From contig JAVVEM010000061.1 in the NCBI GenBank assembly GCA_032250805.1, forward strand, positions 1-10,295: a DNA stretch of 10,295 nucleotides. The letters run 5' to 3'. Source of the DNA: B18-G4 sp032250805. Lineage in GTDB: Bacteria > Bacteroidota > Bacteroidia > Bacteroidales > B18-G4. Positions 1 to 6,084 of this stretch are shown here, piece after piece (positions within the stretch are counted from its first letter, which is position 1; every line of letters begins with the position of its first letter). Under the pieces are notes generated by a model. That model worked only from the letters and a program-made list of their open reading frames with translations. It was not told the DNA's origin and did not search any database. Position numbers and translations under genes: made by a program.

Positions 1-40
1 GGCATTTCAGCCTGATCCCCCCGTAGACGGTTAACAAATC

Positions 41-117
41 TGCTGGATGCTGGATGCTGGATGCAGGATCCTGGATGCTGGATACTCAATACTAACTACT
101 CATTACTTAATACTGCA
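41..117. repeat. Heptanucleotide tandem array, 11 units
   Basis: Eleven successive 7-bp units can be read without a gap. Units 1-3 and 6 are TGCTGGA, unit 4 is TGCAGGA and unit 5 is TCCTGGA. Units 7-11 drift to TACTCAA, TACTAAC, TACTCAT, TACTTAA and TACTGCA. The phase TNCTNNN is kept throughout, so the second half looks like a decayed extension of the first. No coding frame uses it. Its role is unknown; slipped-strand variation in copy number is likely in related strains. Confidence 0.8.
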
Positions 118-298
118 CAAGCATCCCTGTCAGACAGTAATGAAATACGATATTTCCCACTTAACATTCATGTAAAGTAAGGAAGGGCATCATAAAGCTT
201 TGGTAGCTTATCAAGATTTCATGAACGTTAAAAATTACCCATGTTAATGAGACTTGATTTTTATAAACGAAGTGATATAAAAATCAATAGCCGAATTA

Positions 299-380
299 AT
301 CCCGCTGAAAGCGGGATATCCTTCAACAAAGCTTTGTGCGGCCTTGATTTTTTGGTTCTTTTTGATCAAGCAAAAAGAAC
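299..380. repeat. Three-hairpin intergenic element
   Basis: Three perfect inverted repeats follow one another. The first is an 8-bp stem at 299-306/310-317 (ATCCCGCT, loop GAA, AGCGGGAT). The second is a 12-bp palindrome at 326-337 (ACAAAGCTTTGT). The third is a 10-bp stem at 355-364/371-380 (GTTCTTTTTG, 6-nt loop, CAAAAAGAAC). A T-rich tract (346-353) lies before the third stem. Similar hairpin-plus-T-rich blocks recur between genes in Bacteroidota genomes, from memory and not checked here. It may act as a transcription terminator or be a non-autonomous repeat such as a MITE or REP-like sequence. Confidence 0.6.
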
Positions 381-550
381 ATTAAAAAATAAACTTGTGA
401 TAAGGCTGGCTATGATTAATGTCGGATTCGCCAAAAAACATAAATCATCGTTTCAGTGCTTGCCCCGATGACTCGGTGGCTTTAAGCAGCTAAAATATTG
501 GTTTGAAATCAGATCTCAGATATCAGAAGAGCGAAATCAGAATAAAATAA

Positions 551-590
551 CTTTAGTTCACTTTAGTTCACTCTAGTTCACTCTAGCTCA
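551..590. repeat. Decanucleotide tandem array, 4 units
   Basis: Four 10-bp units stand in tandem: CTTTAGTTCA twice, then CTCTAGTTCA, then CTCTAGCTCA. Read across unit borders, the first three give GTTCAC at 556, 566 and 576, one helical turn apart. The same hexamer forms the outer six bases of each arm in the palindrome at 686-702 and appears once more at 669-674. The array could therefore be a set of auxiliary half-sites for the regulator that binds the palindrome, or an ordinary low-complexity repeat; the sequence alone does not decide. Confidence 0.7.
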
Positions 591-651
591 CTTGTAAATT
601 TGTAAACTCTAAAATGTACATTGTAAAATGTAAATTATTAAACATATTTAC

Positions 652-682
652 TTGCTAATAATAAAAATGTTCACTATATTTG
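652..682 (+). promoter_or_regulatory. Bacteroidota-type promoter of the AbiE-like operon
   Basis: A -33 element TTG at 652-654 is separated by 20 bp from a -7 element TATATTTG at 675-682, which fits the known Bacteroidota primary-sigma consensus TAnnTTTG at every fixed position. Transcription would start near 688-690, giving a leader of about 25 nt before the ATG at 714. This is the best promoter in the window. Confidence 0.75.
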
Positions 683-685
683 CAC

Positions 686-702
686 GTTCACGTTACGTGA
701 AC
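686..702. promoter_or_regulatory. 17-bp perfect palindrome, likely operator
   Basis: The arms GTTCACGT (686-693) and ACGTGAAC (695-702) are exact reverse complements around a single central T. The site begins 4 bp after the -7 box and spans the expected transcription start, where a bound dimer would block initiation. AbiEi-family antitoxins are known to repress their own operon by binding inverted repeats at the promoter, so the product of the gene at 714 is the natural candidate ligand. The binding is inferred; the symmetry is seen directly. Confidence 0.65.
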
Positions 703-713
703 ACATAATATTA

Positions 714-1712
714 ATGAACATGGAAAAGGATAATATAATTCATACTGCAATTGAGAACCTCAATGAAGCTACAGCTTATGATGTTTATTGGGATGATGAT
801 CAGGGAGGTGCTTTTGATGGAATAATAACCATTAAAATTAAAGACAGGCATATCGCATTTGCTGCAGAGGTTAAACAAGAATTTCGTTTATATCAGATTG
901 AGGAGCTTCTAAACAGAAAAAGAGGTGAACACCCATTAATGATAATAGCCACAAAGCTGTTTCCAAAAATTAAAGAACATCTTAAGGCGAAAAATATTGC
1001 ATATCTTGAAGCAAGCGGTAATGCATTTATCAAACAAAATGATCTGTTGATATTAATAGAAGGCCAAAAACCAATTCAAAAAACAAAAATACGGCCCAAT
1101 AGAGCATTTACAAAAACAGCTGTTAAATTATTGTTTTTATTTCTGACGGATGAGGAGTGGTTAAATCGCCCATACAGAGAGATTGCGAAGATGGCCGGTA
1201 TAGCACTTGGCGCTATACCCATAATAATAAATGCACTTCAAGATTTAGGATTTATAGTTAAGGTTGATGAAAAAAGATACATGCTTGCTAACAAGGAAGA
1301 GCTTTTAAAACGTTGGATTACTGCATATGGAGAAAAATTAAAGCCGGGAATTAGGTTGGGGAAATTTGTGGTTGGTGAAAATACAATAAAGAATTGGAAA
1401 GAAATTCCATTACAGGTTGAAGATACTGTATGGGGAGGAGAACCAGCAGCAGATATATTGACAGATTATTTAGACCCTGAAAGATTTACATTATACACAA
1501 AACTTAAAACGGCAGATCTAATAAAGAATTACCGCATTATACCTGAAAAAAACGGACAAGTTGAAATTTTTGAAATGTTCTGGAAACTGGATACTGAAAA
1601 ATGGGATACGGCACCTCCTTTAATAGTATATGCAGACTTGATGAATACAGATGATAGCAGAAATATTGAAGTAGCGAAAATAATATATGAGCGATACCTC
1701 AAAGACATATAA
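714..1712 (+). CDS. AbiEi-like antitoxin/transcriptional regulator (type IV TA)
   Basis: This 332-residue protein resembles the group annotated in Bacteroidota as type IV toxin-antitoxin AbiEi-family antitoxin (AbiEi_2 type). Residues 20-115 form an alpha/beta domain holding D35 and E52-V-K54, a layout like a PD-(D/E)XK core, and the family's YLEASGNAF stretch (97-105). A winged helix-turn-helix follows at about 150-187 (REIAKMAGIALGAI, then ALQDLGFI and a short wing). The rest, to 332, is a C-terminal domain without a motif I can name. It should neutralise the next gene's product and repress the operon through the palindrome at 686-702. The ATG at 714 is used; ATG 720 is an equally plausible start. 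Its last 26 bp overlap the next gene, typical of coupled TA pairs. The family call rests on recalled patterns, not on a search. Confidence 0.72.
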   Translation: MNMEKDNIIHTAIENLNEATAYDVYWDDDQGGAFDGIITIKIKDRHIAFAAEVKQEFRLYQIEELLNRKRGEHPLMIIATKLFPKIKEHLKAKNIAYLEASGNAFIKQNDLLILIEGQKPIQKTKIRPNRAFTKTAVKLLFLFLTDEEWLNRPYREIAKMAGIALGAIPIIINALQDLGFIVKVDEKRYMLANKEELLKRWITAYGEKLKPGIRLGKFVVGENTIKNWKEIPLQVEDTVWGGEPAADILTDYLDPERFTLYTKLKTADLIKNYRIIPEKNGQVEIFEMFWKLDTEKWDTAPPLIVYADLMNTDDSRNIEVAKIIYERYLKDI

Positions 1713-2526
1713 AGAGCTGGCATCTCCGCATTTTGGCGAAGTATTTTCGCTTATCGAAAATGTTTGTAAGAAGCAGAATGTACCGGTCTACCTTATTGGA
1801 GCACATGCTAAAATTATTTTAATGCTTAAAGAGGGTATTCGCCCTGCCAGAGGAACAAAAGATATTGATTTTGCAATAATGATTCCCGACATTTCGTCAT
1901 ACGATAATTTCTTGTCAGAACTCGAAAAATATGGGTTTAGAAGAGTACAGGAACCATACAGGGTGATCTATGGTAAAACCAATACCGTGGTGGATATACT
2001 TCCCTTTGGACAAATTGAGGAAGAAGGCACCATAAAGTTTACTGATAGAAAAACAGAACTTTCGGTACTGGGAATGGAGGAAGTGCTTGATAGTGCCATT
2101 CAAATTGAGCATGAAGGATTTGATGTAAGCGTACCTCCTTTGGTTGGACTAATGATTCTTAAATTAATTTCATGGAGCGAAAAACCAGATCGGCATAGAG
2201 ACCTTGATGATTCGTATGAGATTATTAAAGATTATTTTGAAATCTCCCAGGAGAACTTTTATCAGAATTATCTGGAAATGGTTGATGAATTAAATGCTGA
2301 GAATTTTACTCTTGAAGCAGGATCATTTATGGTTGGAGTTGAAATGGGATTACTGATGAAGGAAAACAGTATTCTCCGAAATACGATTTTAAAAATTGTC
2401 AATAATGAACTAAATGAAAGTCCAGGTTCGATAAGTATATACTTTTTGCAAAAAAAATATTTCAACGATCATAATTTAGTAAAGAGGGTTTTTACATTGA
2501 TTGATCAAGGAATTTTCAGATCATAA
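1687..2526 (+). CDS. AbiEii-like nucleotidyltransferase (putative type IV toxin)
   Basis: This 279-residue protein has a nucleotidyltransferase fold of the polymerase-beta type. It shows YLIGAHAKI (35-43) followed by RGTKDIDFAI (55-64), giving catalytic acids D59 and D61, and a third acid D103 in VVDILPFG. Later, K159 with W163 and the RDLDD segment (171-175) match the conserved lysine and RD..D motif of AbiEii/MenT-like enzymes. In that family the enzyme transfers nucleotides, in known cases to tRNA, and stops growth unless held by the cognate antitoxin. The start ATG at 1687 lies inside the upstream gene, so translation is probably coupled; no other ATG precedes the core motif at a better place. 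All three acids and the lysine are present, so it looks active. A solitary housekeeping nucleotidyltransferase is the main alternative, made unlikely by the partner gene. Confidence 0.75.
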   Translation: MSDTSKTYKELASPHFGEVFSLIENVCKKQNVPVYLIGAHAKIILMLKEGIRPARGTKDIDFAIMIPDISSYDNFLSELEKYGFRRVQEPYRVIYGKTNTVVDILPFGQIEEEGTIKFTDRKTELSVLGMEEVLDSAIQIEHEGFDVSVPPLVGLMILKLISWSEKPDRHRDLDDSYEIIKDYFEISQENFYQNYLEMVDELNAENFTLEAGSFMVGVEMGLLMKENSILRNTILKIVNNELNESPGSISIYFLQKKYFNDHNLVKRVFTLIDQGIFRS

Positions 2527-2651
2527 CATGTTGCAATTCAGGATTTAATGAATTAGTTGATGATTTATACGATAACAAACCTGATCCGGTGATCATTAAT
2601 TTGGGTGGAGAGATTGATGAAGCCTGGGGAAATTGGCAGTTTGTTAAATGA
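2505..2651 (+). pseudogene. Start-less 3' remnant of an unknown gene
   Basis: A frame different from the upstream gene is open from 2505 and ends at TGA 2649-2651. It has no ATG. From 2541 its translation looks protein-like: GFNELVDDLYDNKPDP followed by VIINLGGEIDEAWGNWQFVK, with ordinary codons and a mix of acidic and hydrophobic residues. Upstream it runs into the end of the nucleotidyltransferase gene, so any original 5' part is gone. I do not recognise the family. It may be the tail of a gene deleted when the AbiE-like pair was inserted, or a chance frame. Confidence 0.35.
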
Positions 2652-2695
2652 TATACATTGATCGATGAGATGTCGAAATGTATCATTGATTTTTA
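2647..2695 (+). terminator. Hairpin terminator after the AbiE-like operon
   Basis: The 5' arm AATGAT-AT-ACATT-GA-TCGA (2647-2665) pairs with the continuous 3' arm TCGA-AATGTATCATT (2673-2687) around the 7-nt loop TGAGATG. This gives 15 base pairs with two 2-nt bulges on one side. A T-rich run (GATTTTTAT, 2688-2696) follows at once. The position, after the remnant and before the DUF413 gene, suits an intrinsic terminator for the upstream operon. Its presence also argues against an early start for the next gene at 2665. Confidence 0.55.
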
Positions 2696-2715
2696 TATTA
2701 AAACTTCAAAAAATA

Positions 2716-3111
2716 ATGAAGAAAAATGAGTTAACAAGACATCATCAGGATTATATTAAAACAATGGGACCATTTCTTATTGATTGCAGTATTGAAATTT
2801 TCAGTAATGAGGAAAGGGAAGTATTGGAAAAGTATGGTCATTGGTTTCAGGCAATTACTTCAGAAGAATTAGCAATATTTACTCCATTACAACAAAGGTT
2901 TGTCAAAGTAATGAAAAAGGAAGTTGATCCCTTTTCTGTAGAAGAATGGGCCTGGCTCAAATATATTTCAAGAAAGGAAATTGAGCAGAAATATAACGAA
3001 CGTCTAAGAGCGCAATATGTTCCTGCTGAAGATGCTTTTTATTCAAGGAAAATGGTAAAACAATTAAAGAAAACAATGTACAAGGAAATGAAGGATAACC
3101 ATAAATTATAA
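2716..3111 (+). CDS. DUF413 (MaoP/YifE-like) protein
   Basis: This 131-residue protein matches the DUF413 family. The core at residues 24-84 has IFSNEEREVLEKYGHWFQAI followed by TPLQQRFVKV and then VEEWAWLKYISRKE. These align with the E. coli YifE/MaoP pattern of an acidic helix, LE+(H/Y)G, a middle segment ending in a helix with FV, and an E..W.KY motif. MaoP helps organise the Ori macrodomain in enterobacteria; for Bacteroidota members no role is known to me. An upstream in-frame ATG at 2665 lies inside the terminator hairpin and would add 17 residues (MRCRNVSLIFILKLQKI) outside the family core, so 2716 is preferred. It is a small soluble protein, rich in charged residues, with a lysine-rich C-terminus. 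It may be unrelated to the defence genes on either side. Confidence 0.7.
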   Translation: MKKNELTRHHQDYIKTMGPFLIDCSIEIFSNEEREVLEKYGHWFQAITSEELAIFTPLQQRFVKVMKKEVDPFSVEEWAWLKYISRKEIEQKYNERLRAQYVPAEDAFYSRKMVKQLKKTMYKEMKDNHKL

Positions 3112-3181
3112 ATGAGCAAAATCAATAAATTGTATTTTCTAATCCCAATGCATAATTATTCAATTAAATTATAATTTTCCA

Positions 3182-3224
3182 TATCTTTACCCAACCCAAG
3201 ACCAAAACAGGCCATACCGGCCTG
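3182..3224 (+). promoter_or_regulatory. Candidate hsd promoter box and leader hairpin
   Basis: TATCTTTA at 3182-3189 matches the Bacteroidota -7 consensus TAnnTTTG at all but the last base; no clear -33 TTG lies at the right distance, so the promoter is weak or needs help. About 20 bp on, CAGGCC (3208-3213) and GGCCTG (3219-3224) form a perfect 6-bp inverted repeat with a 5-nt loop. It sits in the expected leader about 60 bp before the hsdM ATG and could be an operator or an mRNA hairpin. Control of restriction genes at this point is plausible but only inferred. Confidence 0.35.
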
Positions 3225-3282
3225 GATTTAATTATCAGAATGAAAGGATAAACCTGCTTTTGCTGGTTGCATAAATATTATC

Positions 3283-4845
3283 ATGACCGAAAACAACAAG
3301 AAACTTCATGCGCAGCTCTGGAGTATAGCAAACTCTCTGAGGGGGAAGATGGGAGCGGACGACTTCCGGGATTATATTCTCGGACTGATCTTTTATAAGT
3401 ACCTCAGCGAAAAAATGCACAGCTATGCCAATGAGATCCTGAAACCGGATGGCATTAAATATAGTTCTATTGATGAAAAAAGCCCTGCTGGAAAGCAATA
3501 TCTTGAAGCCATCAGGTCTGAAGCACTCGACAAATTGGGCTATTTCCTGAAGCCTTCCGAGTTATTCAGTTCTCTTGCCCATAGGGGGAATGGCAATGGC
3601 ACAAATAAATTTATTCTTGGTGACCTGACGACCATCCTCACGAACATACAAAACAGTACCATGGGGACCGACAGTGAGCAGGATTTTGAAAACCTCTTTG
3701 AAGACCTCGACCTGTCCAGCAGTAAACTTGGAAAGACAGAGAGTGCCAAGAACGAACTGATCGTAAAAGTGCTGACTCACCTGGATAAGATCGACTTCAT
3801 GCTGGACGATCATGAAACCGATGTGCTGGGCGATGCCTACGAATACCTTATCGGGCAGTTTGCCAGCGGTGCCGGTAAAAAGGCCGGTGAGTTTTATACA
3901 CCACAACAGGTAAGTAAGATACTGGCTAAGATAGTAACAACAGGTAAAACTAAACTCAAAAGCGTTTACGATCCCACCTGCGGTTCCGGATCCTTGCTGT
4001 TAAGGGTTGCCAAAGAAGTACAGGATGCAGGCGGCTTTTACGGACAGGAAAGCAATCCCACCACTTATAACCTCTGCCGCATGAACATGATCATGCATGA
4101 TATGCATTACCGCAAATTTGATATCCGGAATGAAGACACTCTTGAACAGCCACAGCACAGGGACATGAGGTTTGAAGCAGTGGTAGCCAATCCTCCCTTT
4201 TCCGCTGACTGGAGTGCCAACCCGTTGTTTATGAACGATGACCGCTTTTCAGCCTATGGTAAGCTGGCACCGAAGAGCAAAGCCGATTTTGCTTTTCTGC
4301 AGCATATGGCTTATCAGTTGGATGATAATGGCACTATGGCCTGTGTGTTGCCTCACGGTGTTTTGTTCAGGGGCGCAGCCGAAGGCCATATCCGCAAGTA
4401 CCTCATTGAGGAGAAGAACTGGCTGGATGCTGTGATTGGCTTGCCGGCAAATATCTTCTATGGTACAAGTATTCCAACATGTATACTCGTGCTAAAAAAG
4501 CAACGAGAACATGCAGATGATATATTGTTTATTGATGCCAGCAGGTATTTTGAAAAAGCAAAGAATCAAAATTATTTGCGTGTTGAAGACATCGATAAAA
4601 TTGTAGAAACCTACCGGGAAAGAGAATCTATTGAAAAGTATAGTTATGTTGCAGCTATTGAGGAGGTTACGGAAAATGACTATAACCTGAACATTCCACG
4701 TTATGTGGATACATTTGAGGAAGAAGAACAAGTGGATATTCAACAGGTCTCAAAAAACTTAAAACAATTAAATGAAGAGATAGAAAAAGTAGATAAAGAT
4801 ATCGCTTTGTATTGTAAGGAATTAGGAATTGACAGCCCATTTTAA
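3283..4845 (+). CDS. hsdM: Type I restriction-modification methyltransferase subunit HsdM
   Basis: HsdM transfers a methyl group from S-adenosylmethionine to N6 of adenine in the sequence chosen by HsdS. The 520 residues equal the usual length of the EcoR124I (type IC) family. Residues 5-160 form the helical N-terminal domain (LWSIANSLRG, then DYILGLIFYKYLSEKM). The methylase domain follows: GEFYTPQQV (202-210), SAM-binding motif I DPTCGSGSLLL (230-240), and the catalytic NPPF (303-306) within VVANPPFSADW. A C-terminal helical part (about 480-515) should contact HsdS. All catalytic motifs are intact. The ATG at 3283 places the N-terminal domain as in relatives. The stop is 3 bp before hsdS. 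From about 4480 on, the gene becomes noticeably more AT-rich, in line with the following TRD1 segment of hsdS and unlike its own first part. Confidence 0.95.
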   Translation: MTENNKKLHAQLWSIANSLRGKMGADDFRDYILGLIFYKYLSEKMHSYANEILKPDGIKYSSIDEKSPAGKQYLEAIRSEALDKLGYFLKPSELFSSLAHRGNGNGTNKFILGDLTTILTNIQNSTMGTDSEQDFENLFEDLDLSSSKLGKTESAKNELIVKVLTHLDKIDFMLDDHETDVLGDAYEYLIGQFASGAGKKAGEFYTPQQVSKILAKIVTTGKTKLKSVYDPTCGSGSLLLRVAKEVQDAGGFYGQESNPTTYNLCRMNMIMHDMHYRKFDIRNEDTLEQPQHRDMRFEAVVANPPFSADWSANPLFMNDDRFSAYGKLAPKSKADFAFLQHMAYQLDDNGTMACVLPHGVLFRGAAEGHIRKYLIEEKNWLDAVIGLPANIFYGTSIPTCILVLKKQREHADDILFIDASRYFEKAKNQNYLRVEDIDKIVETYRERESIEKYSYVAAIEEVTENDYNLNIPRYVDTFEEEEQVDIQQVSKNLKQLNEEIEKVDKDIALYCKELGIDSPF

Positions 4846-4848
4846 TTT

Positions 4849-6075
4849 ATGCAAGCCATTAAAGACAACATAGAAATTAAAATGCAAGCTTTGCCACAAC
4901 TTCGATTTTCTGAATTTGATGGTATCTGGCTTGATACTAAATTGGGATCAATAGCTGAGTTTTATAAAGGGAAAAATCTTTCTAAGGATGATGTTGTTGA
5001 GAATGGAGAGACTGAGTGTGTAAGATATGGTGAATTATATACCAAATACTCTGAAGTAATTTCTGATGTTTTTTCAAAAACCAACTTAAATGTTAAAGAT
5101 CTATTTTTAAGTGAGAGTAATGATGTAATTATACCAGCATCGGGCGAAAGTAATATTGATATTGCAACTGCTTCATGTGTAATTAGATCGGGAATTGCTT
5201 TAGGTGGCGACATTAATATTATAAGGACGCATGAAAACGGAATTTTTCTTGCGTATTATTTAAATAACCAAAGGAGAAAAGATATAGCCAGGCTATCACA
5301 GGGGATATCTGTAGTACATCTCTATGCTAATCAGCTTAAATTATTGAAACTAAGTCTCCCAACTATCCCCGAACAACAAAAAATCGCCTCCTTCCTCTCT
5401 GCTTTCGACAAAAAGATAGAACTCCTCACCCGCAAAAAAGAACTCCTGGAACAATACAAAAAAGGGGTGATGCAGAAGATCTTTTCGCAGGAGATCCGTT
5501 TCAGAGATGAGGATGGGAAGGATTTTCCGGATTGGGAGGTTTATAGGGGTAATGTATTATTCAAAAGTCATTCTAATAAAAATCACAACGGAGATCTGCC
5601 AATACTTGCTGCAACCCAGGATAAAGGAATGATACCACGCGAGGATACAGGATTAGATATTAAATCAAGTGAAGCAAGTGTAAAGTCATATAAGGTAGTT
5701 GAACCTGGCGATTTTGTAATTAGTCTCAGGTCTTTCCAAGGTGGAATAGAATATTCCAAAATCAAAGGTATTTGTAGTCCAGCATATCTTATTTTAAAAC
5801 CCAAAGTTGATATTTATAAAGAGTTTTATAGAATATATTTTAAGAAGGAAGATTTTATTACAAGGTTGAGTAAAACAGTTGTTGGGATTCGTGATGGAAA
5901 GCAGATTAGTTTTGATGCATTTTCTGGACTAAAATTACAATACCCCTGTGTTGAAGAGCAAAAAAAGATTGCAAGTTTTATAATGAAAATTGAAAGGAAA
6001 ACTGCTTTTGTAAATACTCAATTAGAATTTATTCAGCAATTTAAAAAAGGACTTCTACAGCAAATGTTCGTATAA
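4849..6075 (+). CDS. hsdS: Type I restriction-modification specificity subunit HsdS
   Basis: HsdS recognises the bipartite DNA target and holds two HsdM (and HsdR) subunits. Its 408 residues show the standard two-repeat plan. Target recognition domain 1 spans about 17-172 and starts with LPQLRFSEFDGIW. The central conserved helix is about 173-215 (IPEQQKIASFLSAFDKKIEL and onward). Target recognition domain 2 spans about 225-366 and starts with KDFPDWEVY, and the distal conserved helix is 368-408 (VEEQKKIASFIMKIERKTAF and onward). The two conserved helices are clearly alike, as expected for the antiparallel coiled coil that sets the spacer between half-sites. It is full length. ATG 4849 gives a 3-bp gap from hsdM; the in-frame ATG at 4882 fits related N-termini at least as well. 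The TRDs are AT-rich, the central helix is not. The target sequence cannot be read from the protein. Confidence 0.93.
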   Translation: MQAIKDNIEIKMQALPQLRFSEFDGIWLDTKLGSIAEFYKGKNLSKDDVVENGETECVRYGELYTKYSEVISDVFSKTNLNVKDLFLSESNDVIIPASGESNIDIATASCVIRSGIALGGDINIIRTHENGIFLAYYLNNQRRKDIARLSQGISVVHLYANQLKLLKLSLPTIPEQQKIASFLSAFDKKIELLTRKKELLEQYKKGVMQKIFSQEIRFRDEDGKDFPDWEVYRGNVLFKSHSNKNHNGDLPILAATQDKGMIPREDTGLDIKSSEASVKSYKVVEPGDFVISLRSFQGGIEYSKIKGICSPAYLILKPKVDIYKEFYRIYFKKEDFITRLSKTVVGIRDGKQISFDAFSGLKLQYPCVEEQKKIASFIMKIERKTAFVNTQLEFIQQFKKGLLQQMFV

Positions 6076-6084
6076 AATATCGTT

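Larger units (their letters stand above)
1..651. other. Non-coding, repeat-rich left flank
   Basis: No convincing gene lies in this stretch. It holds a heptamer tandem array near its left end, an element with three consecutive inverted repeats in the middle, and a decamer array followed by several TGTAAA words (593-634) leading to the promoter at 652. The one open frame longer than 60 codons (241-471) runs straight through the hairpin element, resembles no protein I know, and is best read as a chance frame in repeat DNA. The stretch looks like the low-complexity spacer common between accessory genes in Bacteroidota. Confidence 0.6.

Noticed and set aside
2..34. Possible 3' end of an upstream gene (AFQPDPPVDG, then TAA)
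   Set aside because: Only ten codons are visible, too few to tell a real tail from a chance frame.
127..137. Short palindrome CTGTC-A-GACAG
   Set aside because: A 5-bp arm repeat with no promoter beside it is easily expected by chance.
241..471. 76-codon open frame in the left flank
   Set aside because: It runs through the three-hairpin element, its sequence is dictated by those repeats, and it has no recognisable domain or promoter. Treated as a chance frame.
2665..2715. In-frame N-terminal extension of the DUF413 gene
   Set aside because: The extra 17 codons start inside a strong hairpin and lie outside the family core; ATG 2716 is the better start.
3562..3906. 114-codon frame on the - strand inside hsdM
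   Set aside because: Opposite the well-supported HsdM N-terminal domain, with no recognisable features.
4849..6075. Phase-variable hsdS with inverted repeats for shufflon-like switching
   Set aside because: Only one hsdS is present, with no partner hsdS fragment, recombinase gene or long inverted repeat in the window. The mosaic pattern is better explained by past recombination.
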